Numbered from the stretch's first letter, positions 33,953 to 43,868 are shown. The stretch is 60,218 nt of DNA from JBBQWZ01 sp038210135 (GCA_038210135.1 JBBQWZ010000044.1:1-60218), one strand, 5' to 3'. Numbers and translations: made by a program. Notes: generated by a model not told the origin, from the letters alone.

Positions 33953-34825
33953 ATGAGCATCGGCTACATAAAACCTAAACGGATATTCGCGAAGAACACC
34001 ACAGATCTTAATGAGGCGTGGTTTCAAAAGTTGATTGCCGATGATCGGTCCGTCTTGGGTTTAGGAGAATTAGAACTGTGGGGCAAAGAGGTGATTCAGC
34101 CAAAAGCTGGCAGACTGGATCTCCTACTCGGAAATCCTGCGACCGGTCGTCGCTATGAAGTTGAGGTTCAGTTGGGCGCCACCGATCCTTCGCATATCAT
34201 CCGCACTATCGAATACTGGGAGAGGGAACGCAGGCGCTACCCCGACGACGAGCATTGCGCCGTTCTTGTGGCAGAGGAAGTCACCGGCCGATTCCTCAAC
34301 GTGGTCCGCTTGTTGAACGGTTGCGTGCCGCTGATTGCGATCCAGATGCAGGTGTTTGAGGTCGGGGACCAACGCACCGTACTATTTACGCGAGTAGTCG
34401 ATGAAGTGCGTCGCGGGACGGACGATTCTGAGGAAAGCCCGGTCCTTGGAAGCCGCGAAGAAACTGCGAAGCACAGTTCCAAGCCGATCATGGCGATGCT
34501 CGACAGTCTATTCGATGAAGTCCGAAAGCTTGATCCTGGTCTGAGTCTAAAGTACAACAAGCAGTTCGTGGGCCTTCAGAAAGACGGAAATCCCGGCAAT
34601 TTCCTCACGTTTCGTCCACGGAAAAAGGCTTTGCTGTTGAATGTGAGGATTGACGTCACCGAAGAGTTAACGGCAAGAATCGATGAGGTTGGAATCGAAG
34701 TGCTAAGTGCCGGGTCCGATAAGTACAGACTGAGGCTGTCGGAAGCCGACCTTACGAACGAAGCCATCTTGCAGTTCCTGCGTGACTTGATGAAGTCCTC
34801 ACACGATAGCTGGTGGAGCGAATAA
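33953..34825 (+). CDS. PD-(D/E)XK nuclease-like protein with DUF5655-like C-terminus
   Basis: A 290-residue protein. The N-terminal core reads RLDLLLGNPATGRRYEVEVQ, then a helix containing IIRTIEYWERERRRYP. This resembles PD-(D/E)XK nucleases of the NucS/restriction type: Asp near 58, then E-V-E-V-Q near 71-75, with Gln in place of the usual Lys. The C-terminal ~90 residues (NFLTFRPRKKALLLNVRI onward) look like a DUF5655-type domain found on such proteins. No methyltransferase is adjacent. It may be a defence nuclease or a non-restriction DNA-binding protein. By eye the base composition is poorer in GC than the core genome. Confidence 0.6.
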   Translation: MSIGYIKPKRIFAKNTTDLNEAWFQKLIADDRSVLGLGELELWGKEVIQPKAGRLDLLLGNPATGRRYEVEVQLGATDPSHIIRTIEYWERERRRYPDDEHCAVLVAEEVTGRFLNVVRLLNGCVPLIAIQMQVFEVGDQRTVLFTRVVDEVRRGTDDSEESPVLGSREETAKHSSKPIMAMLDSLFDEVRKLDPGLSLKYNKQFVGLQKDGNPGNFLTFRPRKKALLLNVRIDVTEELTARIDEVGIEVLSAGSDKYRLRLSEADLTNEAILQFLRDLMKSSHDSWWSE

Positions 34826-34938
34826 GACGCTCTCGGCGGAAAGCGCAGAGATCAATTCCATCGACGTAGAGTGATTCACCCTGATTTGAGAAAGTCAAAG
34901 ATCGGCTAAGGTCGGCGAGTACGCTGAAGTAGCAGCGG

Positions 34939-34944
34939 TATAAT
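34939..34944 (+). promoter_or_regulatory. Perfect -10 hexamer directly before a small ORF
   Basis: TATAAT lies 5 bp before the ATG of the 51-codon ORF, in an A/T-rich patch. Transcription would start about at the A of the ATG, giving a leaderless or nearly leaderless mRNA. No clear -35 hexamer is seen 16-18 bp upstream. Confidence 0.45.
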
Positions 34945-34949
34945 AAAAA

Positions 34950-35105
34950 ATGGCAAAAGTAACACAGGACACTGAAACGAAGATGGTTACACTAGATCTC
35001 ACGGAAGATCTAATGACGGATCCGCGGAAGTTTCCTCCGCTTCCGCCAGGCACGAAAGTGACTAATATTTACCTCGGCAAGAGGCCACCGAAAAAAGCGA
35101 AATAG
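34950..35105 (+). CDS. Small 51-residue uncharacterised ORF
   Basis: The ORF encodes 51 residues beginning MAKVTQDTETKMVTLDLTED and ending in the motif-like NIYLGKRPPKKAK. It is rich in Thr, Lys and Pro, with no membrane segment. TATAAT lies just before the ATG, so a leaderless start is plausible; a second Met at codon 12 is the alternative. It lies in the accessory island after the nuclease-like gene. A bidirectional terminator follows at 35208-35229. It could be a small antitoxin-like or regulatory peptide, but no family is recognised. Confidence 0.5.
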   Translation: MAKVTQDTETKMVTLDLTEDLMTDPRKFPPLPPGTKVTNIYLGKRPPKKAK

Positions 35106-35207
35106 TAGATGCCTTGGGGAAGAAACCCGTGGAGAATCGGTCGTTACGCATCGTGGACACCGTTTCTTCGTTTCCGCTATTGAAACACTCCCGCCGCAAC
35201 GCAAAAG

Positions 35208-35229
35208 GGCCGCCCATCGCTGGGCGGCC
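35208..35229. terminator. Bidirectional terminator between the small ORF and groEL
   Basis: GGCCGCCCA-TCGC-TGGGCGGCC is a 9-bp perfect stem, with AAAA before it and TTT after it on the plus strand. It can end the leftward groES-groEL transcript and any rightward transcript from the accessory island. Confidence 0.8.
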
Positions 35230-35253
35230 TTTCCGTTTCTTACTAAGCGATGC

Positions 35254-36888
<1,635 letters not shown>

Positions 36889-36942
36889 AGTTATTGCTCC
36901 TATTACTCTTTGAAGCTAGAAACTAGCTCTTAAAGCCAGAAA

Positions 36943-37272
36943 TTAGCTGGCCTTCTTCTTAGCTACCGGTTCCGCCGCGCCTTCGATAATGCCGAGAACT
37001 TCATCCTCGCGCATGATCAAATACTCAGCGCCTTCACTCTTAATGTCCGAGCCGGAATACTTTCCGAACAGGATCCGATCACCAGCCTTCACGTCGAGCG
37101 CGACCAGCTGACCATCTTTCTCGTTACGCTTGCCCTTGCCGACGGCGATCACTTCGCCTTCCTGCGGCTTTTCTTTCGCGGAATCGGGGATAAACAATCC
37201 ACCGATCTTCATATCTCCGCTGTCTTCAATCCGTTTGACCACGATGCGGTCGTAGAGCGGCCGTATATTCAT
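36943..37272 (-). CDS. groES: Co-chaperonin GroES
   Basis: A 109-residue Hsp10. MNIRPLYDRIVVKRIED is the expected N-terminus; five codons further upstream in frame (MEVEL) would be a second start. The mobile loop is around residues 17-30, and the VIAVGKGKRN region and the GDRILFGKYSGSDI motif follow. The ending with EPVAKKKAS is longer than usual by about ten residues. It heads groES-groEL, behind a CIRCE-like operator. Confidence 0.96.
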   Translation of the reverse strand: MNIRPLYDRIVVKRIEDSGDMKIGGLFIPDSAKEKPQEGEVIAVGKGKRNEKDGQLVALDVKAGDRILFGKYSGSDIKSEGAEYLIMREDEVLGIIEGAAEPVAKKKAS

Positions 37273-37367
37273 GAGTTCAACCTCCAATGGTTGTGCTGCG
37301 TTGGTTTGTTTTGCGAGTTACTGCAATTGAGAAAGTAGCGGCGAATGCCTGCTACCCAGCACGAATG

Positions 37368-37394
37368 TTAGCACAGTCGCGGGATGAGTGACAA
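37368..37394 (-). promoter_or_regulatory. CIRCE-like operator overlapping the groESL promoter
   Basis: TTAGCACAG-N9-GAGTGACAA matches CIRCE (TTAGCACTC-N9-GAGTGCTAA) at 7 of 9 positions in each arm, with the exact 9-bp spacer. On the minus strand TTGTCA (37389-37394) and TAACAT (37365-37370) sit 18 bp apart as -35 and -10, so the operator overlaps the promoter, as HrcA sites do. The position is about 95 bp upstream of groES. Confidence 0.75.
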
Positions 37395-37457
37395 GAGTTT
37401 ATTGAAAATGGTTGATTACAAACAGGTTAGCATCTTAATCTAAGAATGCAAAAAGAA

Positions 37458-37479
37458 GCCCCACCGTTTCCGGCAGGGC
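37458..37479 (-). terminator. Intrinsic terminator of rpsT
   Basis: On the minus strand a 9-bp stem with a GAAA tetraloop is followed by TTCTTTTTGC. It lies about 55 bp beyond the rpsT stop. Confidence 0.85.
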
Positions 37480-37531
37480 TTTAGTTCGGAGGTAACGCCC
37501 TGAGAACAAGGCGTTTGCTTGAAAAAATGTT

Positions 37532-37798
37532 TTAAGCGGCCATCTTGCGGAGTCGGGCGGTCAGGCGGCTCTTGTAGCGCGCGGCCGTGTTCTTCTTAAT
37601 GATGCCCCACTTCGCGGCGCGATCGATCATCGAATAGGTGGCGGGCAAAGCAGCCGTCGCCGCTGTCACATCTTTGCCATCCAACAGGCGGCGCATGGCG
37701 CGGACCTGGGTACGCAAACGGCTCCGGCGCATGCCGTTGACGGCAGTCTGGCGCTCGGTGATCCGGATGCGCTTGATCGAGGAAACTGTATTCGCCAT
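37532..37798 (-). CDS. rpsT: 30S ribosomal protein S20
   Basis: An 88-residue basic S20 protein, binding 16S rRNA near helix 44. MANTVSSIKRIRITERQTAV, the middle RRSRLRTQVRAMRRLLDG and the final AARYKSRLTARLRKMAA are typical. It is a single-gene unit with its own promoter and terminator. Confidence 0.96.
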   Translation of the reverse strand: MANTVSSIKRIRITERQTAVNGMRRSRLRTQVRAMRRLLDGKDVTAATAALPATYSMIDRAAKWGIIKKNTAARYKSRLTARLRKMAA

Positions 37799-37840
37799 CT
37801 AAAAACTGAACCTGTCTTTCGCTAAGTAAATTCGTTCTTA

Positions 37841-37869
37841 AGCATAGCGTGCGCCAAGGCGTTAGTCAA
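37841..37869 (-). promoter_or_regulatory. Sigma-70-type promoter of rpsT
   Basis: On the minus strand TTGACT and TATGCT are separated by 17 bp, ending 42 bp before the rpsT ATG. Confidence 0.7.
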
Positions 37870-37903
37870 CCTCCAGAGGTGTCCGATTATGGGATAGATG
37901 TCC

Positions 37904-38641
37904 TCATCCAGAATCGCCGCGGTCCGCTTCCGTCTCGAGAGTCCGGTCGGACTGCAGTCGCTTCGCAACCAGCCAACTTAACAGCGCCCATACCGATCCC
38001 GCCGTCCAGCCAGCCACCACGTCGCTCGGCCAATGCACTCCTAAATAGACCCGCGTCACGCCAACCATCGTTGTTAATAGGACAGCCACCAAGATGAAGT
38101 ACGCCTTCAGGATTACCCGCTGCTGCGAGCGCGCGAGCAGTGCTCCTAGAACCAGGTACGTTACCGCCGACATCATCGAATGGCCGCTCGGAAAACTGCT
38201 GCTCGCCGCATACACGGCGTGCGGAACCAGTTCCGGACGCGGACGCTGAAACAGATCTTTAAGGAGCGCGCTGAGAATCCAGCCGCCCGCAACGAAGCCC
38301 GCAACGAACAATGCCATCCGCCGCTTGCCATCCATCGCCAGGTAGCCCACCACGATCGTAGTCAGCAGGCCCAGTACGGCGGCGCCGCCAAGAGCGGTGA
38401 TATCGCGAGCCGCCTCCTGCATCGCCGGACTCCCAACCAGCGTCAGATCTCCGGCATGACGCATCGCCAGAATCAGCTTCTGATCGAGCGCCTTCGTCCC
38501 GCCTTCAAGCACCTCATCGGCAATCCAGCCGAAAATCCAGACTCCAGCCGCCATCCCAGCAAGCGCCATCAACGTCCCCCGCTCGTGCCCGCCGATCCAG
38601 GAAAGGAAGCGCGACAGCCAGGAGTCAGGAGAGCGGGTCAC
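37904..38641 (-). CDS. PAP2-family phosphatase
   Basis: A 245-residue integral-membrane phosphatase with about six hydrophobic spans. The three PAP2 motifs are present: KDLFQRPRPE, SSFPSGHSMMS with its catalytic His, and TRVYLGVHWPSDVVAG. Probable substrates are undecaprenyl diphosphate or phosphatidic acid; neither can be fixed from sequence alone. Confidence 0.9.
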   Translation of the reverse strand: MTRSPDSWLSRFLSWIGGHERGTLMALAGMAAGVWIFGWIADEVLEGGTKALDQKLILAMRHAGDLTLVGSPAMQEAARDITALGGAAVLGLLTTIVVGYLAMDGKRRMALFVAGFVAGGWILSALLKDLFQRPRPELVPHAVYAASSSFPSGHSMMSAVTYLVLGALLARSQQRVILKAYFILVAVLLTTMVGVTRVYLGVHWPSDVVAGWTAGSVWALLSWLVAKRLQSDRTLETEADRGDSG

Positions 38642-38991
38642 AATCCATTACTGCACAAGTAAGCCGGTTAGTGGGTCAATCTGAATTCGCAACCCAATCC
38701 TCGTTCCCCCGGATTGAACCCGGAGCGTAAGCGACGGGACCCAAAGGAAGCGTCTTGGCGAGCCTTGAGTAAACCGGAGTCAGAAATCCGAGCCGCGCCC
38801 AGAGCAGCGCGAAGCGCTGCGTCGGAAGCGGACAAGGTACGCGAAACAATGTGTATCTAACAATGGGACATCGACCTGCCCCCTCATTCCCCACGAGCGG
38901 GAAACGAATCGTCATGTATCGTCAGGTTACCCGCACACCGTTTCCCCTCCTTGCTGAGCGGCAACGTCTATCATAAAGGCGAGAAACGTCG
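38642..38991. other. Intergenic region, no supported gene
   Basis: 350 bp between the PAP2 gene and the methyltransferase pseudogene. An open frame on the minus strand at 38676-38915 is Pro/Arg-rich with no motif. GC-rich short repeats are present, but no known element is recognised. Confidence 0.5.
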
Positions 38992-40221
38992 ATGAAGATC
39001 CCCTGGCTCCGGCGTCGGCTGCTCGCTCGCAGGCAACTCGATCGAGTCTTTCTCGACGCGCCAGATGCGATTCTGCGACATTTGACGGGACGCGGCGACT
39101 GCCTCCTTATTCGCTGCGATCCTTTGTTGGCGGTGCCAGAAATTTCGCAGAAGTCGGGACATGGTTCCTCGCTGAATTCTGGCGACTGGGTTTGTTTCAG
39201 CGCGGCACCCGGATTCTCGATGTTGGCTGTGGTTGTGGACGCATTGCGCGCGTACTCGCCGAAGATGCCCGATTGCGGGAGCTCGAAATCACCTATTCCG
39301 GAATGGACGTCGATGACGCCAGTATTCGTTGGTGTCAAAACAATCTGGGATTAAAGAACAGTGGATTCACATTTTATCGGGCGGATTGCTTTAATCGCTC
39401 TTATAACCTGAATGGTTCTCAGCCGGCAGACACATATGTGTTCCCGGCTGCCGACCGATCCTTTGACGTCATTCTATTGACGTCGGTACTCACCCATCTG
39501 CTCGAGGAAGATCTCAAAAATTACCTCGCGGAAGTAAGTCGGCTGCTCGCACCCGGAGGAGTGGCGTACGCATCGCTATTTTTATATTCCTCCCTCAATG
39601 AGGCATCCAGCGGAGCGAGCCGGCATGAATTCAGTTCCCATTCCGAAATGGAAGAGCCGCCGTCAATTGCAAGGAATACCCTACGAACGCAGTCGCGTAC
39701 GAGGAGTCGCACATCCGTCGAGTTATTGCGGAAAGAGGCATTGAAGTTAGTGGACCCGCCCTATTGGGCTCGAGGATGTGTTGCTGTTGACCAAGGCGCC
39801 GCAGGCATCGGCAGCCTCAGAACTCGAATACGGATGGCACGGCTTGGAAAACAGCTGCTGGCGATGGACAGAGCGTAAATTCGCGGTCCGGCTTCGGCCT
39901 GGAACCGCGACCGAACCATCGCTTCGGTTCCGCTTTCATTTGGCGCCGGCCATGATGGACAAGTACAAGAAGATTGGGATCAGCGGACGCGCAAACGGTG
40001 AGCCGCTCCCCACCGTTGAGTATGTCAACGCAGGGGATCAGCTGTATGTGTGTAGGCTTCAAAATCGATTGCGGACCGAGGAAACGATTCTCCTGGAATT
40101 CGAGCTGGATAAGGCGCTGGAGCCATCGCCGTCCGATTGGAGAGAACTGGGAGTAATGGTAGCTTTCCGAGAATTCTATGGTCCAGTGAAACGCGGCTTG
40201 GAACCATTTCTTCTTATCTAA
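38992..40221 (+). pseudogene. Class I SAM-dependent methyltransferase with three frameshifts
   Basis: A decayed gene of about 400 codons. Frame 1 starts MKIPWLRRRLLARRQLDRVF and runs to LRHLTGRGD. After a one-base loss near 39098 the protein continues as LPPYSLRSFVGGARNFAEVG and into the SAM site ILDVGCGCGRIARVL, then DVILLTSVLTHLLEEDL. Near 39600-39630 it shifts again into QFPFRNGRAAVNCKEYPTN. Near 39765 it shifts again into GLEDVLLLTKAPQ and ends ...FLLI. Each change equals a one-base deletion. Related proteins methylate small molecules or polysaccharides. Sequencing error is an alternative, but the neighbouring genes are intact. Confidence 0.75.
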
Positions 40222-40252
40222 ACGGGGGCAGCGAAATGGCGTCCCCCCGTTT
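40220..40252 (+). terminator. Hairpin terminator after the methyltransferase pseudogene
   Basis: AAACGGGGG pairs with CCCCCCGTTT across a 14-nt loop, directly at the stop of the pseudogene. A short T-run is included in the stem end, so it may act in both directions. Confidence 0.6.
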
Positions 40253-40331
40253 GACTGTTATGCGGAGGTGCCTAGGGCGGAAAACCGCGGGCGGAAACCG
40301 GGGCGGAAATGGTGCCAAAGTAACTTGGACG

Positions 40332-40357
40332 CCATTATTTGCCCCCATTATTTGCCC
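40332..40357. repeat. 13-bp perfect tandem duplication
   Basis: CCATTATTTGCCC occurs twice in a row in the gap between the pseudogene and the glycosyltransferase gene. It is likely a simple slippage product, with no known function. Confidence 0.8.
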
Positions 40358-40415
40358 TCCTTCAGGGTCATTCTTCAATGAGAAAATGCTGGGCCGTTGT
40401 GTGCGGAAGCGGCCA

Positions 40416-41267
40416 TTAGGCCTTGCGAGGGGCGGGTCGGTAGTGCGGACCGGACTTGTCTTCGGCGGCGAAGGCCTGGCGCTGGTATTCCTGCCAGTGC
40501 GAATATTCGGGGTCGCAGGGGCCGGCCAACAGCGCCGGGTCGGACAGGTCGAAGCGGCCGCCATGGCGATCCACGTAGTCGACCAGATTCTGACTGACGT
40601 ACCAATGGGCGCGGCGTTGTTCGCGGAATTCGACGGCGCGGCGGCGCATGTTTTCGATCGCAGTCGAATTCCACTTGAAGTGATCGACGCGGGAGAGGAT
40701 GAGTTCGCGCGGGCAGCCTGTTCCGAAGGGCGCGTGATGCTGGCCGTAGACGACGATAATCGCGCCGCGCACCAGCGTGATTTTGCGGCAGTCACTTTGT
40801 TGGATAACGGGCGTGGCGATGCAGCCGAGCGGGAATTGCTGGTCGAGGGTCCGCTGGGGGTCGAGGTCGGGGAAGCCACCGTCCGAGGCGACGCGGTCGA
40901 CCATGAGGCCGCGGACGAATTCCCACTCGTTGTTCTGGCATTCCGAAATTACGGCGGCTACATCGGTGGGATAGCGCTGGAATTCATCGGTATCGGCAAG
41001 CAGGAACCAGTCGCGCGGATAGTCACGGCGGGGCTTGGCGGAGGCGTCCTGTTGAAGGTCGGCGAAGTTGCCGCGGATCGTGTCGTAGAGGCCGCAACCG
41101 AAGCTGCGAGTGATAGCGAGCACGGCTTGCCGGCCTTCTTCATCGACCGAGTTGTCGTGGAGGGTGACGTGAAAGGCATCCGCGCCGAGCGCGCGGTAGT
41201 GTTCGAGCATGGGCGCGAGGGTGCGCCAACCTTCGCCGCCGACCAGGGTGACCAGGTGAAGCGCCAT
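40416..41267 (-). CDS. Glycosyltransferase family 2-like protein
   Basis: A 283-residue protein. The start MALHLVTLVGGEGWRTLAPM is used, since the longer frame runs antisense-like Arg-rich sequence. The segment DWFLLADTDEFQRYPTD contains the DxD-type metal motif; Cys, Trp and Tyr pairs are in the second half. It resembles the glycosyl-transfer group that includes Glyco_tranf_2_4-type proteins. It lies 2 bp downstream of the GT4-type gene, so the two are an operon for surface or secreted glycan synthesis. Confidence 0.7.
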   Translation of the reverse strand: MALHLVTLVGGEGWRTLAPMLEHYRALGADAFHVTLHDNSVDEEGRQAVLAITRSFGCGLYDTIRGNFADLQQDASAKPRRDYPRDWFLLADTDEFQRYPTDVAAVISECQNNEWEFVRGLMVDRVASDGGFPDLDPQRTLDQQFPLGCIATPVIQQSDCRKITLVRGAIIVVYGQHHAPFGTGCPRELILSRVDHFKWNSTAIENMRRRAVEFREQRRAHWYVSQNLVDYVDRHGGRFDLSDPALLAGPCDPEYSHWQEYQRQAFAAEDKSGPHYRPAPRKA

Positions 41268-41269
41268 GG

Positions 41270-42481
41270 TTATTTCATCGGCCGTTCGAGGGTCTGGCGA
41301 AAGAAGTCCACGTATTTCGGTTGGAGATGTTTGCGCTGATACATTTCGGCGGCGGTGCGCGTCTTGGCGACTTCCGCCTGATAGAACGGTTCGTCGAAGC
41401 AGAGGCGTTCGATGACATCGATCCAGGGTTGCACGGCGGCGGCGGAGACCGGCTTGCGGGTGTCGACGGTGAGATCGGCGGGGAGGGGGAGGACGAAGCC
41501 CGCTCCGTTGGCGCATTCGGCGAGTCCGGTTCCGCGATCGCTGACCAGGGGTGGGACGCCGTTGATGACGGCTTCGGCGGCGACGCGGCCGGCAGGTTCC
41601 TCCCAGACAGATGGCGCGAGCATGACGCGGGCGTGCGTATAGATGTCGCGGGGTTTGGGGACGGGCGGCGCGATCATGATGGTCTCGTGACGGCGCAGGT
41701 CGAAGCCGCCGGCGAGTCCGGCTTCGACGACCATGCCGGCGGTTCCGCGGGACTCGATGGCGAGCACGGCGATCTTGGGTTGATACTTTCCCAGTTCTTC
41801 GGCGAGGCGGACGAAGAAGAACAGGCCCTTTTCGACCGAGGGGTTGACCATGGTGACGAAGATGGGGTCGCGTTCGGGCGCGACGACGTCCTCAAAATCG
41901 ATGGGCTGAGGGACGGCAGTGGTCTCGATCGCCAGGCGTTCGTGATAGCGCTGGGTGAGGAAGTTGCTGGGAGTGAGGACGGCGTCGATTTCGCGGAAGA
42001 ACTCCGGCTGGAAGTAACCCCAGTTGTTCAAAATGATGGCGACGCGAACGCCGCGCTTGCGGGCGAGGCGCTGGCGGCGAAGGTCGCCGGGATATCCGCC
42101 ATAGGTGAACAAGATGTCGGGCTGAAAGGTGTCGAGCTCTTCTTCAAACAGGCGGTCGACGTGGCGGCCGTGGCCCCTCTCCCATTGGCCGATGCCCATG
42201 CGGCCGGTATCGATGAGGGTATAGGGGATTCCGCGTTGGACGAAGCGGAACTCTCGCGATCCGCGAGCGGAGGCGGGGGTGATGGCGGGGTCGCATCCGG
42301 CGGCGCGGAGGAAGTCGGCGGGATCGCTGGTGAGCGGGCGTTCGGTGTTGCTGGTGGCGAGTGCGCGCACCTCGAAGCCGGCTTCGCTGGCGAACTCGAC
42401 GGCGGTTTGCGAGGTGCGCGCGGCTCCGCTGGTCGGGTCCTGCGGCATTTGGGGGAGAAGGAGGAGGATGCGGGCGCCCAT
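41270..42481 (-). CDS. GT4-type glycosyltransferase (group 1)
   Basis: A 403-residue glycosyltransferase. The N-terminal half has ARILLLLPQMPQDPTSGAA and DILFTYGGYPGDLRRQRLAR; the C-terminal Rossmann domain has the GT4 donor region LAPSVWEEPAGRVAAEAVIN and VPPLVSDRGTGLAE. No signal peptide is seen. It precedes the GT2-like gene by 2 bp. The donor and acceptor are unknown. Confidence 0.8.
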   Translation of the reverse strand: MGARILLLLPQMPQDPTSGAARTSQTAVEFASEAGFEVRALATSNTERPLTSDPADFLRAAGCDPAITPASARGSREFRFVQRGIPYTLIDTGRMGIGQWERGHGRHVDRLFEEELDTFQPDILFTYGGYPGDLRRQRLARKRGVRVAIILNNWGYFQPEFFREIDAVLTPSNFLTQRYHERLAIETTAVPQPIDFEDVVAPERDPIFVTMVNPSVEKGLFFFVRLAEELGKYQPKIAVLAIESRGTAGMVVEAGLAGGFDLRRHETIMIAPPVPKPRDIYTHARVMLAPSVWEEPAGRVAAEAVINGVPPLVSDRGTGLAECANGAGFVLPLPADLTVDTRKPVSAAAVQPWIDVIERLCFDEPFYQAEVAKTRTAAEMYQRKHLQPKYVDFFRQTLERPMK

Positions 42482-42556
42482 TGGTTACCAACGTACAGCA
42501 GAGGAGTAGCGGCAAGCCAGGCCTGCGTCAAGCGCGGAGTCAACCCAACGCAAAAC

Positions 42557-42583
42557 GGGCGGCCCCTCTTCAGGAGACCGCCC
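42557..42583 (-). terminator. Intrinsic terminator of the PEP-CTERM gene
   Basis: On the minus strand GGGCGG-TCTCC pairs with GGGG-CCGCCC around a short loop, followed by GTTTTGC. It lies about 30 bp beyond the stop of the PEP-CTERM gene. Confidence 0.75.
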
Positions 42584-42612
42584 GCCCTTGAACGTTCTCT
42601 TGATCTCGGAGG

Positions 42613-43392
42613 CTACGCCTTCCCGGATTCTTTCACGACGACGAAGCCCTTGCGGCGGCGGACGAGGCGGTAGCCTCCGGCGAGCGCAATGCCAAGGCCG
42701 ATGAGACCGGCGGTGGCAGGTTCGGGTGTGTTGGTGGGGTTAGGATTGAAGTCGAGCGACTGCGACGGAATGGTCAATGTAGCGGTGAAGCCTTCGATGT
42801 TCGTGTAGAAGATAGAGAGGCCCGAACTCACTAACGTGCTCACTCCGGATGTTAGCCCATTCGGGAGGGAAAGACTGCTGCTCCCGCTCTGGTCTCCGGT
42901 AAAATTCTGATTGGGGCTCAGAATGTTAACAAGCCCAAAACCGCCGCCGGATTGTTGAATCGCAAACTGCAATTGCCATCCAGTGATCGCACCGCAGCAA
43001 ACGCTGCCCGTGAGGTTGAAATGGTAACTAAGCGGAATCACCGAACCGCTCGGAAGACTGGGGCCGGTTAGCACGCCGATCGTGCCAAAGTTCACACCTT
43101 CGCCGCCGCTAGCGTTGTTGTTGCTGGAAAAGGTGAAGGATCCGCTCGAAGGGCCGAAGAACTTCAAGCCTTGCAGTCCGTTGACGACGCCCAGTTGCTG
43201 GACCGTGGAGATCGGGGCGCAGTTGGTATGGGTGCCGCCGTCGTTCTGATCGCAACTGAAGTTGCTTGTTGGCAAAGCTGTTGCTGTTATCGCTGTGGCC
43301 AGGGCGGGAACCGCCGACGCCAAGGGAAGAATCATCAAGCCGATACGGGCCTTGTTGGCCAAGAGAGCCTTTGCTCGTGCTACAAAATCCAT
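42613..43392 (-). CDS. Secreted PEP-CTERM-anchored protein
   Basis: A 259-residue exported protein. The start MDFVARAKALLANKARIGLM follows GGAGG with good spacing; the longer frame from 43560 lacks it. A hydrophobic signal (IGLMILPLASAVPALA) precedes a Ser/Gly/Asn-rich, beta-like body. The C-terminal sorting signal is NTPEPATAGLIGLGIALAGG followed by an Arg-rich tail, i.e. the PEP motif, membrane segment and basic end expected for an exosortase substrate. No exosortase is encoded in the window. A biofilm or extracellular-matrix role is inferred for the class. Confidence 0.9.
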   Translation of the reverse strand: MDFVARAKALLANKARIGLMILPLASAVPALATAITATALPTSNFSCDQNDGGTHTNCAPISTVQQLGVVNGLQGLKFFGPSSGSFTFSSNNNASGGEGVNFGTIGVLTGPSLPSGSVIPLSYHFNLTGSVCCGAITGWQLQFAIQQSGGGFGLVNILSPNQNFTGDQSGSSSLSLPNGLTSGVSTLVSSGLSIFYTNIEGFTATLTIPSQSLDFNPNPTNTPEPATAGLIGLGIALAGGYRLVRRRKGFVVVKESGKA

Positions 43393-43417
43393 GTTTTTCC
43401 TCCGAATAGGTACTTCC

Positions 43418-43431
43418 AGTACTTTTGTACT
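43418..43431. promoter_or_regulatory. Inverted repeat upstream of the PEP-CTERM gene
   Basis: AGTAC-TTTT-GTACT is a perfect 5-bp-arm inverted repeat just ahead of the PEP-CTERM start. It could be an operator or an mRNA hairpin. Low support. Confidence 0.35.
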
Positions 43432-43696
43432 TGAATCTTGAGTAGCATAACACAGCTTTCGATGGGAGTGGCGGATTTTTGCTATATTTGCCGCATTAGT
43501 GAACAAATTAACAGAAAGGCTGCCTTTCCGGGGTCCGTCGCGCGGGTAGATTGACATCATTAGAATTATGGATGAGGCGAGAAGGACAGCCAGAATCGAC
43601 GGATTCGTTTTTGGGGCTGAGGGGGACAGTGCGGGCCAGTGCGTTTGAGAGTTTCGAGTTCAAAATTCCACTGTAGTGGCAGCCATGAGTCGCAAC

Positions 43697-43718
43697 ACGC
43701 TGCATCCTACCAGGATTG
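43697..43718. repeat. 22-bp direct repeat flanking the kinase gene, copy 1
   Basis: ACGCTGCATCCTACCAGGATTG, written here as ACGCTGCATCC plus TACCAGGATTG, is identical at 47025-47046. The two copies bracket the kinase-TPR gene, about 3.3 kb apart. Confidence 0.85.
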
Positions 43719-43868
43719 TCCTCTCACCGGACAGAAACCCGCGGCCAAACCTGTTTGGAACAGGTCCTGCGCTAACAGTCTTGTCACCAGGGGTCATATG
43801 ACCGCGCCTGGGGAACTTGGCCGCGCCACGCGGCACTTGTTCTGCCAGCGTCTCCAGGAACTCCTTCT

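Larger units (their letters stand above)
43393..43868. other. 476-bp intergenic region with inverted and direct repeats
   Basis: No gene is supported. It holds an inverted repeat AGTAC-TTTT-GTACT (43418-43431), 26 bp before the PEP-CTERM start, which may be an operator. It also holds one copy of a 22-bp direct repeat (43697-43718) whose partner lies beyond the kinase gene at 47025-47046. Confidence 0.6.

Noticed and set aside
40137..41339. 400-codon plus-strand frame
   Set aside because: Antisense to the GT2-like glycosyltransferase, which has a better motif set and a sensible operon position.
41321..42673. 450-codon plus-strand frame
   Set aside because: Antisense to the GT4-type gene; no domain and no start signal.
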